This document shows, one piece after another, positions 10,790-20,939 of a DNA stretch of 64,000 nt; the first letter of the stretch is position 1; the number at the start of each line of letters is the position of its first letter. Position numbers and translations under genes: made by a program. The DNA comes from Triticum aestivum (lineage: Eukaryota; Streptophyta; Magnoliopsida; Poales; Poaceae). Below the pieces are notes generated by a model. It was not told where the DNA came from. It searched no databases and saw only the letters and a list, made by a program, of their open reading frames with translations. The stretch is from assembly GCF_018294505.1 (NCBI RefSeq), contig NC_057798.1, positions 369,932,199-369,996,198 of the forward strand. Direction: 5' to 3'.

Positions 10790-12180
10790 CCTCTTTGTTT
10801 GGATCCCTGAGTTAGAGCTAGTTTGGGTTGAAATAGCCTCAAATTATCGAAACAAGAGGGGTTAGTTTGAGCTAGTTTGCTCTAACCCAGCTAAAAAAAC
10901 TAGCCTGGTGGAGAGGTTCTAATTGGGTTAGTTATCCTCGGGTCCACTAAAAGAGAACTAAAAAAATCTCCCCTGCCCGCACCAGATCGCTCCCCCACTC
11001 TCGCATGACTCCTCTCTCTTCCCCATAGGGCCGCCCGCCCAAGCGCCACTCGCCCTCTCTCTCCTCCGGCCGCCCTCTCCTTCTGGCCTCCGCCGCCCTA
11101 CTCCGGCCGCCCTCTCCCTCCGGCCTTCGAAGGTCGCCCCACTCCCCCTTCACCAGTCATTTTTCTCCCTCTGTCGTGCATAGCGGTGGCACATCTACCA
11201 GGGAGGTCGCGAGAGGGGTGAGTTTGTTTGTTCCTTCTCTGTCTCACAACCATATCATTGATCTTGCTCGCTCTAGCGCTAATTCTGATTTGGAAAAGTA
11301 GATCCTGATCAAACTTGGTATAGATTTGTGGTGCACGCATGGAATTGTTTGATGCTGCTTGAGGAGGTAATAAATCTTTCTAGAGGCCCAAAGATTCAAT
11401 TCACCTTTCTAGGTATTTCAGTTTCAGGCTTGCATTATTTCTAGAGGCCCAAAGATTCAGTTCACCTTTCTAGGTATTTCAGTTTCAGGCTTGCGTTATT
11501 TCTAGAGGCCCAAAGATTCAGTTCACCTTTCTAGGTATTTTAGTTACAGGCTTGCATTATTTCTAGAGGCCCAAAGATTAAGTTCCCAGTCAGCAGCAAG
11601 CGGTCCTGCTACCCATGCATGTGTCGACCTCAACTCGCAAGGGCCGGCGTCGGAGGGGTTCCCTGGGCTTGGGCTCTACAGAGCCTTCCTCCAGAGCGAC
11701 AATGGCGAGCTCCTCGCTCGGTGTGTGAGGGGCTCCAGGCTCCCTCCCTATCGTGAATGACTTTCGTGATGAGTTAGCTCATGCTTTGTATTATGGAGTG
11801 TTTTTTTTGTGAAGCTTGATTGACGACTTGTATGTTTAAGTGGGATATCTCATTTGTATGGACAAAGTAAAAATTATCATGTTTTGCATGCTTGATTTGT
11901 AAAGATGGTTCGTTTATGTCAATTGTGAGCGGGAGGAGGCCACAGAAGAGCCAGCCACACCAAATCCGGCAGGAAATAGAGTCCAAAGTAGTCAAATAAT
12001 TGAGAAAGAGCATTTATTGTCAATCTAACCCTGCCATCCATACACCTCTTTGGTTTAGAGTTAGTTCAGGGTTAGAATCTAATTCTAACCTCTAACTGAG
12101 TTAGAGTTCTCCTCGTCTAGGTTCATCGCCATCATACTTTCCCATTCCCGTGTTTTCAGTATCCTGCGAATCAAAGAGGC
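10790..12180. mobile_element. Possible hAT-like element (non-autonomous)
   Basis: The left edge begins cctctttgtttggat. The right edge, read in reverse, begins cctctttgattcgc, a short imperfect TIR like those of many grass hAT derivatives. Just inside both ends are ttagagctagttt/ttagagttagttc motifs in opposite arrangement. There is no transposase ORF and I could not establish an 8-bp duplication, so the limits are uncertain. A second copy of the right-end motif lies at 12199-12212. Confidence 0.35.
11381..11580. repeat. 61-bp tandem repeat, about 3.3 copies
   Basis: The phrase tagaggcccaaagattcag starts at 11381, 11442, 11503 and 11564, an exact 61-bp period with near-identical units. Confidence 0.95.
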
Positions 12181-12820
12181 CCTTTTTTGCGGGAAAAATC
12201 AAAGAGGCCCTTAGACTGGTTTAGGTCCGGTCATTTTTTATAAACGTGTTATGTCCAAAATTTAATGAACATGCTCCGGTTTCTACGAAAATAATTCGGT
12301 TCATGTAGTAATTCATTCATTTATTTGTTCTTATGTGGGGAGTTTGCATGTAATTCGTGAGGTCTGAAATGTAAAGTACCCCGGCATATGCTCCGAGTCG
12401 TGCATGCACTACGACCCAGATGCTCTATGTCCCACATGTCGGCGAATGGGAGCACGTGGAAATAGCCTAGGAGTACATATAGGAGGATAAATGCGTGAAA
12501 AAATAGGTACTATGAAGCATAGCTGCGGTTCGAAAAGGAGATCTAAAGTGATAACAGCTATAGGTCGCACGCACCCAACTAGTGGTACTAGACATACGAC
12601 TAATTTTTTCCTCAAAAAAAAGAGGCACGAGTGCTCATTACTCCTATTCTATCAACACAATTCCCATCTGACAACAGCGTCTGTGCTACAACTAGCTCTC
12701 TCCCTCGTTTCTCTCTTCTAATTCTAAACTCGGCCGACGCCCGGTAGGCGGGGATGGTTTGCTCAACTGCGGCCCCACCTCACAGTGAAAACGTTACGAC
12801 TAGAATAAAAATGCCATATA

Positions 12821-12987
12821 CTCCCTCCGTTCCTAAATATAAGCCTTTTTAGATACTATTTCAAATGGAATACAGCATACAGATGTATGTAGACATAGTT
12901 TAGAGTGTAGATTCACTCATTTTGCTCCGTATGTAGTAGTCACTTGCTGGAATCTTTAGAAAGACTTATATTTGGGAACGGAGGGAG
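12821..12987. mobile_element. Stowaway (Tc1/mariner) MITE, 167 bp
   Basis: It starts ctccctccgttcctaaat, ends with the inverse (tttgggaacggagggag), and is flanked by TA on both sides (12819-12820, 12988-12989). The interior has the usual tagacatagtttagagtgta segment. It has no coding capacity. Confidence 0.95.
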
Positions 12988-13114
12988 TACTACACTAATA
13001 AAACATTAAGGCCACGAGGCGATGCAGTGCTGGTTACAAGAGGCAAGAAGAAGAGATGCATCCATCGACGATGTCCACCTCCTCGACTCAGGGCGCCGGC
13101 CCACTGAACGGCGC

Positions 13115-13657
13115 CTAAGTAGCAGCGGCTTTCGTGGCCAGGTCGATGTGCTTCTGAACAGTGGCGTCCAAAGATTCCAGCCGCTGGAAGAAGGCCAACG
13201 TCTTTATGTCCTCGCTTGCCTTGTAGTGGCCTATGTAGATGATTTCCTCATAGACGTGGATGTGCAGGTCGACGGTTTCTTGCATGGTGAGGCGTTGCAC
13301 AGCGAGCGCGGCCTCGAGGTGCACATTCTTCATCGCGACCTCCAGCACCTGCAGGGCCACTAGGGCTTGAAAGACTTCGTCACCATGGAGGCCGATGAGG
13401 GTGGCAGGCAATGAGGAGCCTGGGCGCGCGGGCTGGAGCAGTACGGCAAGGTTATCCGCGCGCTTCTTGACGGTGGTGAACTTGCGGATGGAGTTGACCA
13501 TCATGTCGTCCATGCAAGAGGTGAAGCCGGTGTCGGCAAGGGCTACGATGCCGGCGATCGCCAGCACCGTATGGAAACGCTGCGCGGTGCGGGGCCGCAG
13601 GCCGGCGCCTTGGATGATTTGGCACTGCCGATTGCCGCTCGCGTCCATCGCCTCCAT
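13115..13657 (-). CDS. Uncharacterised 180-residue protein, intact ORF
   Basis: An uninterrupted minus-strand frame of 180 codons plus stop. The frame is open further upstream to 13780, but a TATA box (TATAAAG) lies at 13750-13757, so the ATG at 13657 (MEAMDASGNRQ) is the likely start, about 95 bp downstream of it. Residues 28-45 (around VLAIAGIVALADTGF) are hydrophobic and could form a membrane or buried helix. The rest is predicted mixed helix with a long heptad-like stretch (VLEVAMKNVHLEAALAVQRL). The third codon positions are GC-rich, unlike the AT-rich surroundings. I do not recognise the family and propose no function. It may be a gene carried by the CACTA element or a TE-borne ORF. Confidence 0.6.
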   Translation of the reverse strand: MEAMDASGNRQCQIIQGAGLRPRTAQRFHTVLAIAGIVALADTGFTSCMDDMMVNSIRKFTTVKKRADNLAVLLQPARPGSSLPATLIGLHGDEVFQALVALQVLEVAMKNVHLEAALAVQRLTMQETVDLHIHVYEEIIYIGHYKASEDIKTLAFFQRLESLDATVQKHIDLATKAAAT

Positions 13658-13749
13658 AGGTGCTTGTGGCTTCTGGTCACTTGGTCTTGAATTGGAGTGA
13701 GCAGTGTTGCACAGAGACTTGGGAGTAGATGGATTGGAGTGGTGGGGCT

Positions 13750-13757
13750 CCTTTATA
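13750..13757 (-). promoter_or_regulatory. TATA box for the 180-residue ORF
   Basis: CTCATATAAAGGAG on the minus strand, about 95 bp upstream of the ATG at 13657, which leaves room for a short 5' UTR. Confidence 0.5.
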
Positions 13758-14339
13758 TGAGAGTCCAAACTCGGTTGCATTCACATCGTGCTGGCTCTAT
13801 CCTTCTTCTCCAATTAATTCCCTCTGCATGTAATTGAGGATGCATCATTGACCGTTCAATGTCTCGGGAACCGCTACCCTCTCCCTCCTTGGCATTCAAG
13901 CACCTATGGAGGCGACTACCACTCGCGTCTATCGTGTGTCAGGAGTTAGCAGACGTTCCCGTCGACGACGAGGTGCCTATGGTGACTTCGTAAATTTCAA
14001 GATGATAGTGCCATGCGTGTGTGCGTTCATAGGGGTGAGTGTATGCGCGTGTATATGAGCGCTTGCGTCTGTACTATGTAAAAAAATGTAAATGCATGTC
14101 AAAAAGAGACTAGTCAGTATACTCAATATTGTGCACCTCGGAGAGGAAAACGATAGAACTACGTATTTATTTACGGTGCAGATTCACTCATTTTGCTCCA
14201 TATGTAGTCCATCTCGGTGTAGTCTAGTCACTTGTTGAAATCTCTAGAAGGGCAAATACTCCTTTCTGGTTTACAGGGCTATATTAGCAAGTAGTTGTAC
14301 GTACTAGTACAATAGTGGGCTCACATAGCAATTTTGTCT

Positions 14340-15290
14340 CATGCAAGAGCATGGCTATATGCGTGCTCCAATGTTCACAACTGCCACGTTCGGGTTGCGC
14401 TTGGCTCTTCGCCTCTTCGAGAAGATGAACAATGATGTTACTATTACTGCTTCTACAGTGTCGAATCCACTGCTGCATGTCCGTCCACCGCAAGCGGGAG
14501 GGATAGCTTGTTGTAGAAGTACTACTAAGCAAAAGCCTGTCCTCGTTTGCGAGCAACTGCGTGCATGGGCGAGGGAGAAGGCGTGTAGTAGTAAAATCAA
14601 GCTTCTCCTTGTTATACGAGTTGACGCGACACATCATAGCACTGGCCCCACATGCTTGCCTCTAAACTTGGCTGAAAGACCCGCAGTGTACAATATATTT
14701 GCTGCAACCTCTAACATTTACCCACCACAAATTAGAATATATATTCCTGTCTTGACCAGATGAGCGTGCAAACTACAATCACCAGGGTGACAGGTAGGGC
14801 CAGAAGACTATTTTATTTTTATAAAAACTTCGAGACGGCCACATAGCATGGAGCCGACCCCAACGATTTTAAGCTTATAGGCATGGTACACGCCATCCTA
14901 GACTACTCTACACATGAAACTGCCACACGAGCGTCCGGGCTGCGCTTGGCTCTTCGCCTCTTTGGGAAGTCGAACAATGATGGAGTACTACTGCACTGGA
15001 GGAGTACTACAGTACGCTTCTGGCCATCTGACACCGATTGAACTGCTGCATGTCCACCGCATGCGGGAGGGAGAGCGTGTAGCGAAAGCTTCTCCTAGTC
15101 TTGCCAGCCACCACGCTCATGGGCAAGGAAGGGACGCTCCTGCCTTTGCGTGTATGACAGGTGGGCCCGACAGTTGGGTGGCCAACCTGTCATACAGCCA
15201 AAGGCAGGTGCAGTTAAGTCCACGAGGGAGAGGATAATCCAACTTCTTGTTGATGTACGAGTTGACGCGACACATCAAAGCACCGCACTC
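14340..15290. repeat. Dispersed duplication of a 300-bp segment
   Basis: Segments at about 14370-14640 and 14925-15285 share ordered blocks: rctgcgcttggctcttcgcct, aactgctgcatgtcc, gcgggaggga, and tacgagttgacgcgacacat. They differ by several indels. Neither copy has a convincing reading frame, and the 14640-14925 spacer holds nothing recognised. Confidence 0.7.
15139..15208. repeat. 24-bp inverted repeat (hairpin)
   Basis: Arms at 15139-15162 and 15185-15208 pair at 22 of 24 positions (core tgtatgacaggt with acctgtcataca) around a 22-nt spacer. A transcript would form a stable stem-loop. It could be a small foldback or the remains of a larger MITE. Confidence 0.8.
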
Positions 15291-15401
15291 GATATATTTC
15301 AATAATTTGTGTTTACCGATGCATTAATTACAATGCATGCATGCATTCCGTGACACTCCTTTTGATACTTGCATGTGTTGATTTAATGCACCTTGAAGTA
15401 G

Positions 15402-15410
15402 TATAAAATA
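15402..15410 (+). promoter_or_regulatory. TATA-like box upstream of the SINA-like gene
   Basis: tataaaata lies only 29 bp before the first in-frame ATG (15431). If used, transcription would start at about that ATG, and the second in-frame ATG at 15452 would become the likelier start. Confidence 0.4.
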
Positions 15411-15430
15411 TGTGACGGTAAAGCTTTGTA

Positions 15431-16364
15431 ATGCCCCGGCCCAAGCGAGAGATGGATGTGCACGAGGAGGGCGAGATCATGCACACCGAACAGAACCTGA
15501 CGATGGAGCTCTCTAAGGTCTCGATGGACCTCACCGTGCTCCACTGCCCCTAGTGCCTCCGCCCCTTGACGCCTCCAGTGTATGAGGTTCAAATACACCT
15601 CGTCCGTTCGGCTGATTGAGCAAGGTGCAGGTTTCTTGATTGATGTGTTGTTCGATTGATTTCTGCAGTGCAAGGGAGGGCAACTAGCCTGCGCGGACTA
15701 CCACGTCGAGCACCCTGGGAACCAGCGTCATTGCCAGAAGTGCGAGCACGGCGGTGGCTTCGACATGCGGAACACGGTGGTGGACGCCGTCCTTTCGTCG
15801 GTGAGGGTGGAGTGCCCGCATGAAGGTTGTGGGCTCTACGTGACTTACCACAAGCTCGCCGATCACCAGAGCATGTGTCCGCTCGCGCCCTGCAAATGCC
15901 CTGTGCCCGTCTGCAGCTACGAAGGCCCGCCGCTGGCGCTCTACCACCACATCAGCACCGCGCATCCCATGCCCATGCACAGGATCCAGTACGGCAAGGT
16001 GCTCCAGCTGCAAGTGCCACTGTCAGAGCCACGGCTCTTGCTGTTCGCGGAGGAGGACGGTCGCGCATTTTTCTTGGTCGGCGGCATGCTCGACATCGGC
16101 GCGCCTATCACCGTGTCGGTCGTCTGCATCAGAGCGGGGGCGTCCCCACTGCCGCACTACATGGCCAAGCTGCGGGCGAACGGCCCGCCGGGGGTGCCCA
16201 AAGGCACGACCGACACCGTCAAGGTGGAAATGGAGGTGACAAGCAGCAAGGATCCCGGCGACGTCGACGTGCAGGAGCTGACCTTCTTCATAGTTCCGCC
16301 CAAGCTGCTGGCTGGGGCTAAGTTGGTGCCCCTCCACATTCAGATTGACAAGATCATGTCCTAA
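15431..16364 (+). pseudogene. SINA-like (SIAH-type) zinc-finger protein with one stop
   Basis: There are two exons, 15431-15586 and 15669-16364, with a gt..ag intron of 82 bp in phase 0. Exon 1 encodes an acidic leader and the start of a RING (LHCP, stop, CLRPLTPPVYE). Exon 2 continues CKGGQLACADYH and HCQKC, then a SIAH-type double zinc finger (CPHEGCG, HKLADHQSMC, CKCPVPVCSYEG, HHISTAH) and a C-terminal TRAF-like beta domain, ending at a TAA. SINA proteins are E3 ubiquitin ligases that dimerise through the C-terminal domain. This copy has a TAG at codon 41 inside the RING. It also has GQ where GH is usual and ADY where ADC is usual, so ligase activity is doubtful. The 232-codon second exon is otherwise uninterrupted, and a shorter product from an internal ATG at 15765 is possible. 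Confidence 0.78.
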
Positions 16365-16558
16365 ATGTTTCTACAGTGCCTTCTGTTTATCTTAGTAATA
16401 TGCTAATATAGGGATTACCTCGGTCTACTTTAGCTTAAGAAATGGTGGGTTCTGGTGGCGATGCAACAATGACTTCGACATTAGATCAGTAATTTCCAAC
16501 AGTCGAACGGATATTTTGTGTCTGTTTGATATAAAGTTCCTTTTGGTAAGAAGTACTA

Positions 16559-16643
16559 CTTGTCATCAAAATGGATAAAAGGAGATGTATGTAGACGTAT
16601 TTTAGTTCTAGATATGTCCATTTTTATCCATTTTGATGACAAG
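16559..16643. mobile_element. Perfect 22-bp foldback, MITE-like
   Basis: Arms cttgtcatcaaaatggataa.. (16559-16580) and its exact inverse (16622-16643) flank a 41-bp loop containing atgtagacgtattttag, a motif of Stowaway interiors. The CTCCCTCC outer ends are not at the arm edges, so this is the core of a damaged or recombined Stowaway. Confidence 0.7.
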
Positions 16644-16645
16644 CA

Positions 16646-16735
16646 CTCCCTCCGTACCACAATACATGCCTTCCATTTGTCAAAATATAGATGTATCTAG
16701 ACATGTTTTAGTATATAGGTACATCCATGATAGAG
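16646..16735. mobile_element. Truncated Stowaway MITE end
   Basis: ctccctccgtaccacaatac begins a Stowaway terminus that continues into tagatgtatctagacatgtt but never reaches the matching inverse end. Confidence 0.6.
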
Positions 16736-17224
16736 CCAATCGGATGGTTGAGAACACTACAATTCATAGCTACAGATGCATGTGTGACTCCCAGATGCAG
16801 AGGCCGGGGGTCATCATCCTCCTTTTTGAGAAAATCAGACGCGTGTGTGAGAGGACGAGTGCGTGCATCCACCTCTTCTCTTCCTGTATAACGTACTAAA
16901 CTCAGAGTACAAGTTTTTGTGGGTGGCATGATGGTGCGTGCGAGAAGTCCCAAGAGATAGGTTTAATGCGTCTGAAAAAAAGACTAGCCTATAGCTCACC
17001 ACGCGGCTATTCCTGTCGAATGCCCCATTAACCGTAAGATATGTATACGACGGTGCCAGTTATTGCATGTACACAGCAGTAGAAAAATAACTACCATGGC
17101 ATATGCTACACCACGGCCGAGAACACGTGCCCACGTAACGTCATCCGGGAATAGTGCCGCACTTAGAAAGTAGAACCATCAATAAATTTTGAGCTTGCCT
17201 CTCGTCACTTCCAAATTACTCCAT

Positions 17225-17374
17225 GCTATATTGAATTGCAAAGTTGTTCACACCAATCACAACCTAAACGGTTTTCCACTTAGGAGCGTATTAGTACCAC
17301 GCTATATTGAATTGCAAACCTATTCACACCAATCACAACCTAAACGGTTTCCCACTTAGGAGCGTATTAGTATT
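17225..17374. repeat. 76-bp tandem duplication in a promoter region
   Basis: gctatattgaattgcaaa begins at 17225 and again at 17301. Both copies run through caatcacaacctaaacggtt to agcgtattagta. The pair ends just before a TATA box, so any upstream regulatory sites for the following gene are duplicated. Confidence 0.9.
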
Positions 17375-17377
17375 CGC

Positions 17378-17387
17378 TTATAAATAC
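17378..17387 (+). promoter_or_regulatory. TATA box of the decapeptide-repeat gene
   Basis: ttataaatac about 90 bp upstream of the ATG at 17476, directly after the 76-bp duplication. Confidence 0.55.
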
Positions 17388-17475
17388 TAGTATGCCAAGA
17401 TGATTGCACATTCCTCCTCAACTCCTCATCCACAAAAACAAACAAGTCATTCAGCATCCTTCCCTTGCGTCTGAC

Positions 17476-18146
17476 ATGGCCAGCGTGAGTTCTGGGTCGA
17501 GAGATTGCCACCGGGGAGAGGCGAGCATGGAAGCAGAAGCACGAGAGATGTCCCGCCTCGCTGCGAAAGCAGCTGACGTGTCCCGCCGCGCGGAAGTAGC
17601 AGCACAGAGGTCCCGCCGCGCCGCTGAAGTAGCACGGAGGTCCCGCCGCGCCGTCGATGCAGCAGACTGGTTCGGCCGCGCCGTGGAAGCAGCAAAGATG
17701 TCCTGCCGTGCCGCGAATGCAGTAGAGATGTCCCACCGTGCCACGGCGGCCTGGGAAAATTTCTCGCAGGCAGGCGATGACTGTTACAGGAGCATGCATG
17801 CGATCGTCCATAGCCAGATGATCAGATCTCCGGCTGGGCGAGGTTGCAGGATGACATGAAAGCCTTGTTTGAATAGGCTACCGGCGTCATCCGACAACTA
17901 AGGGAGGGCAATGAGAGGCTCCGGGCCGAGCGCGACCTGCTGAGGGCGAAGATTGTCTGAAGTGCAGACCAGCAGGAGGAGACCAGTGCCTTGTTGAAGA
18001 GGACCGGCGTCATCGTCAAGAAACTTATGGACGAGAATGACATGCTCCGCAACGAGCGCCAAAGGCTAGTGGAGGAATCTGTGGATGTTCTCAAGCAGCA
18101 TCTTGAGGACATGAAAGAGCTCATCGCCGCTCGCCGCGGAGACTAG
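17476..18146 (+). pseudogene. Coiled-coil protein with decapeptide repeats, disrupted
   Basis: The ATG at 17476 opens MASVSSGSRDCHRGEASMEA, then seven 10-residue repeats of the form SRRAxxAAxx (17551-17760), then WENFSQAGDDCYRSMHAIVH, and stops at 17859. The gene clearly continues in another frame: LQDDMKALFE, stop, ATGVIRQLREGNERLRAE, stop, then SALLKRTGVIVKKLMDEN and VDVLKQHLEDMKELIAARRG, ending at TAG 18144-18146. One frameshift and two in-frame stops therefore separate it from a predicted ~220-residue protein. That protein would have an Ala/Arg-rich helical repeat domain and a C-terminal coiled coil. I do not recognise the family. It has a TATA box and CpG-rich coding sequence unlike its AT-rich flanks. 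Confidence 0.6.
17551..17760 (+). repeat. 30-bp coding repeat, seven copies
   Basis: Seven contiguous 30-bp units of the type tcccgccgcgccgtggaagc, each encoding ten residues. Units 1-3 and 6-7 are the most typical; the fourth and fifth have FGRA and SCRA variants. The unit length keeps the reading frame and a regular helical face. Confidence 0.93.
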
Positions 18147-18149
18147 TTC

Positions 18150-18740
18150 CCGTGGCCTGCAGCAACGCATCAAGAAAGTAGAGATCAGCGAGCCAGATCC
18201 TTGTCTTCCTTCTTCTTTTTCCCTTGTGTATTTCGGGCGTAGCTGCATGTGGCTTTTTTAATTATCTTTCTAACTATGTAAGACAATTAATCGTCCTTAT
18301 ATATTCATCAGTCTTGCTATAAGTCGCAGTAGATGCTATATAGGTCCGTCGGATCTTACATCAAGATCTTTGCTTTCAGATTTTATTTTTTCTCTCTTAA
18401 ATCTCAGTCGAGTGAGACATAGCCACACCATTAAACAGAGGCCCGGACGCCATTAATAGAGACCTTGGGAGAGAGGTGGACGGCAGATGGAGGTCAAAGG
18501 GCTCTCCTCCCGATAAGCACGCACAGTGGTCTGATCGCACGCCTCTCATACTCAAATAGCTACCCTGCACAGTTCCTCCTAGCTAATAAAAAATGGGGAC
18601 GCGTGGCGGCACCTAAATGGTAGTAAATAGAACGCCCATGGTTTCAATAATACTTGTGTTTCCGATTGTAACGTGACAACACTTGTTCCAAAATGACTTT
18701 GTTGATTGTTAATGTGTGCGCCTTCGCAAATCGGACTTCA
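18150..18740. other. No recognised gene
   Basis: 3' flank of the coiled-coil pseudogene followed by AT-rich sequence; no ORF or terminal repeat is supported. Confidence 0.4.
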
Positions 18741-18743
18741 AAA

Positions 18744-20510
18744 TTACCACAGCATGTTGGTGCCATGTCATGGCACCAAGCCAAGTTTCATTATTTTCAT
18801 GCGTGTTTTGGATTTACAGGAATTAAAAAAACTAAGTTTCTCAATGTTTCCAGCCCAGCCACGACGCCCAGAATTTTGAATTTCATTCCCATTTCTTGCA
18901 TGGAACCTAAAAATTTACCTGAGGACACACATGTATTTTAACCAACTTTGGTGCACTGGAACATGTGCTTGTATTTCAAATTTGAATTATGCACACAAAG
19001 GTGACACGTTCCCTCCCAGAACCACGAGCCTTCTTGAGAGAAGCTCCGATTTGCAAGAAGCTTATACCAAAATTTGTTCCTATTCGGCCAATTTTTTTAC
19101 CACGGCATGGTACTACCATGACATGACACCATGCCAAGTTTCATGATTTTAAAACCAAGTTTCTCAATGTTCTCGACCGAGCCACGATGCCCAGATGTTC
19201 GAATTTTATTCTCATTTTTTGCATGGGACCTAAATTCACCCAAGGACACAAATGTGATTTTTCAACCAACTTTGGTGCACAGGAGCATGTGCTTGTAGTT
19301 CAAATTTGAATTATGCACATTAAATGACCAAAAACTCAATCAATGTGTAAATAAGGCCAAATGAAGCCGGAATAATTCCAAAATTTAATAGGGCACTCAT
19401 GTAGTTCTATGTTGCCTTTGTAAATAAACTCAAGGGGGACAACGTATATTGTTTCGCACTCAAAGGTGGCACGTTCCCTCTCAGAACCACGAGACTTCTT
19501 GAGAGAAGCTTCAATTTGCAAGAAGCTTATACCAAAATCTGTTCCTATTCGGCCAATTTTTTTACCACAGCATGGTAGTACCATGACATGACACCCATGC
19601 CAAGTTTCATGATTTTTAGATGTGTTTTGGATTTACAAGAATTTTAAAACCAAGTTTCTCAATGTTGTCGGCCGAGCCACGATGCCCAGATGTTTGAATT
19701 TTATTCTCATTTCTTGCATGGGACCTAGAAATTCACCCGAGGACACAAATGTGATTTTTCAACCAACTTTGGTGCACGAGAGCATGTGCTTGTAGTTCAA
19801 ATTTGACTTATGCACATTAAATGACCAGAAACTCAGTTAATGTACAAAAAACGACAAACGAACCTGGAATAATTCCAAAATTTAACAGGGCACTCATGTA
19901 GTTCTATGTTGCCTTTGTTAAGAAACTCAAGGGGGGCAGCATATATCATTTCACACTCAAAGGTGGCACGTTCCCTCTTAGAACGACGAGCTTACAAATC
20001 GGCCCAATTTTTTACCACAACATGTTAGTGCCATGACATGACACCATGCCAAGTTTCATGATTTCCAAGCGAGTTTTGGATTTACATGAATTTAAAATCT
20101 AAGTTTCTCGATGTTCTTGGCCGAGTCACGACGCCCAGATATTTGAATTTCATTCTCATTTCTTCCATGAGACCTAGAAATTCAACCAAGGACACACATG
20201 TGATTTTTCAACCAACTTTGGTGCACCGGAGCATGTGCATGTAATTCATATTTAGATTATGCACATTAAAAGTCCAGAAACTCAATTGATGTATAAAAAG
20301 GCCAAACGAACCCGAAATAATTCCAAAACTTAACAGGGCACTCATGTAGTTCTATGTTGCCTCTGTAAAGAAAATCAGGGGGGAGGCAGTGTATATCATT
20401 TTGCACACAAAGGTGACATGTTCCCTCTCGGAACCACGAGGCTTGTTGAGAGAATCTCCAGTTTTGCAAGAAGCTTATACCAAAACCTGTCCCAATTCAG
20501 CCAAAAATTA
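18744..20510. repeat. Four tandem copies of a ~450-bp unit
   Basis: Units start at about 18744, 19099, 19562 and 20010 with ttaccacrrcatggtagtrcc. They then run through ccaagtttcatgatttt, gccgagccacgacgcccaga, accaactttggtgca, gggcactcatgtagttctat and ttcccctctcagaaccacgag-like blocks. The first unit is about 100 bp shorter. Short minus-strand ORFs recur in each unit but differ, and are not conserved as protein. Confidence 0.88.
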
Positions 20511-20930
20511 TACATATGAAAACAGGGTTTAGATTATCCTGAACATCTCGCTACCTAGACCAATAATGTACTATGATTTGAATTCAAGATACAAATATTT
20601 GAATTGGAGAGCATATGGCACATGTAGTTCATAGTGAAATATGATTACTCCTACATGCATGTTTTTTGTTATCAAGATAATATTTAAATTATCGTATAAC
20701 TTGACAACAATTGTATTCAAATAAGGAAAATTGATTCAAATTTAGTCCATATGGTAGACAACAATATATATGTTCACATGGTGGAGTAAAATGTTCATAT
20801 ATGATGGAAGATCAAAATGTACGACTACATCAATTATAAACTGCAAGGTCACCTGATGATATATTCGAATTCAACATAACGTGGATTCAAAAATTGAAAT
20901 TCGAGATCCTGGCATTTGTAATCATATAAA
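20511..20930. other. AT-rich spacer
   Basis: Strongly AT-rich sequence between the tandem array and the GC-rich CACTA internal block; no supported feature. Confidence 0.4.
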
Positions 20931-20939
20931 AAGGGACAT

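Noticed and set aside
17356..17811. Antisense open frames opposite the decapeptide repeats
   Set aside because: A 30-bp repeat keeps several antisense phases open by itself. The plus strand has the TATA box, the ATG and the coiled-coil continuation.
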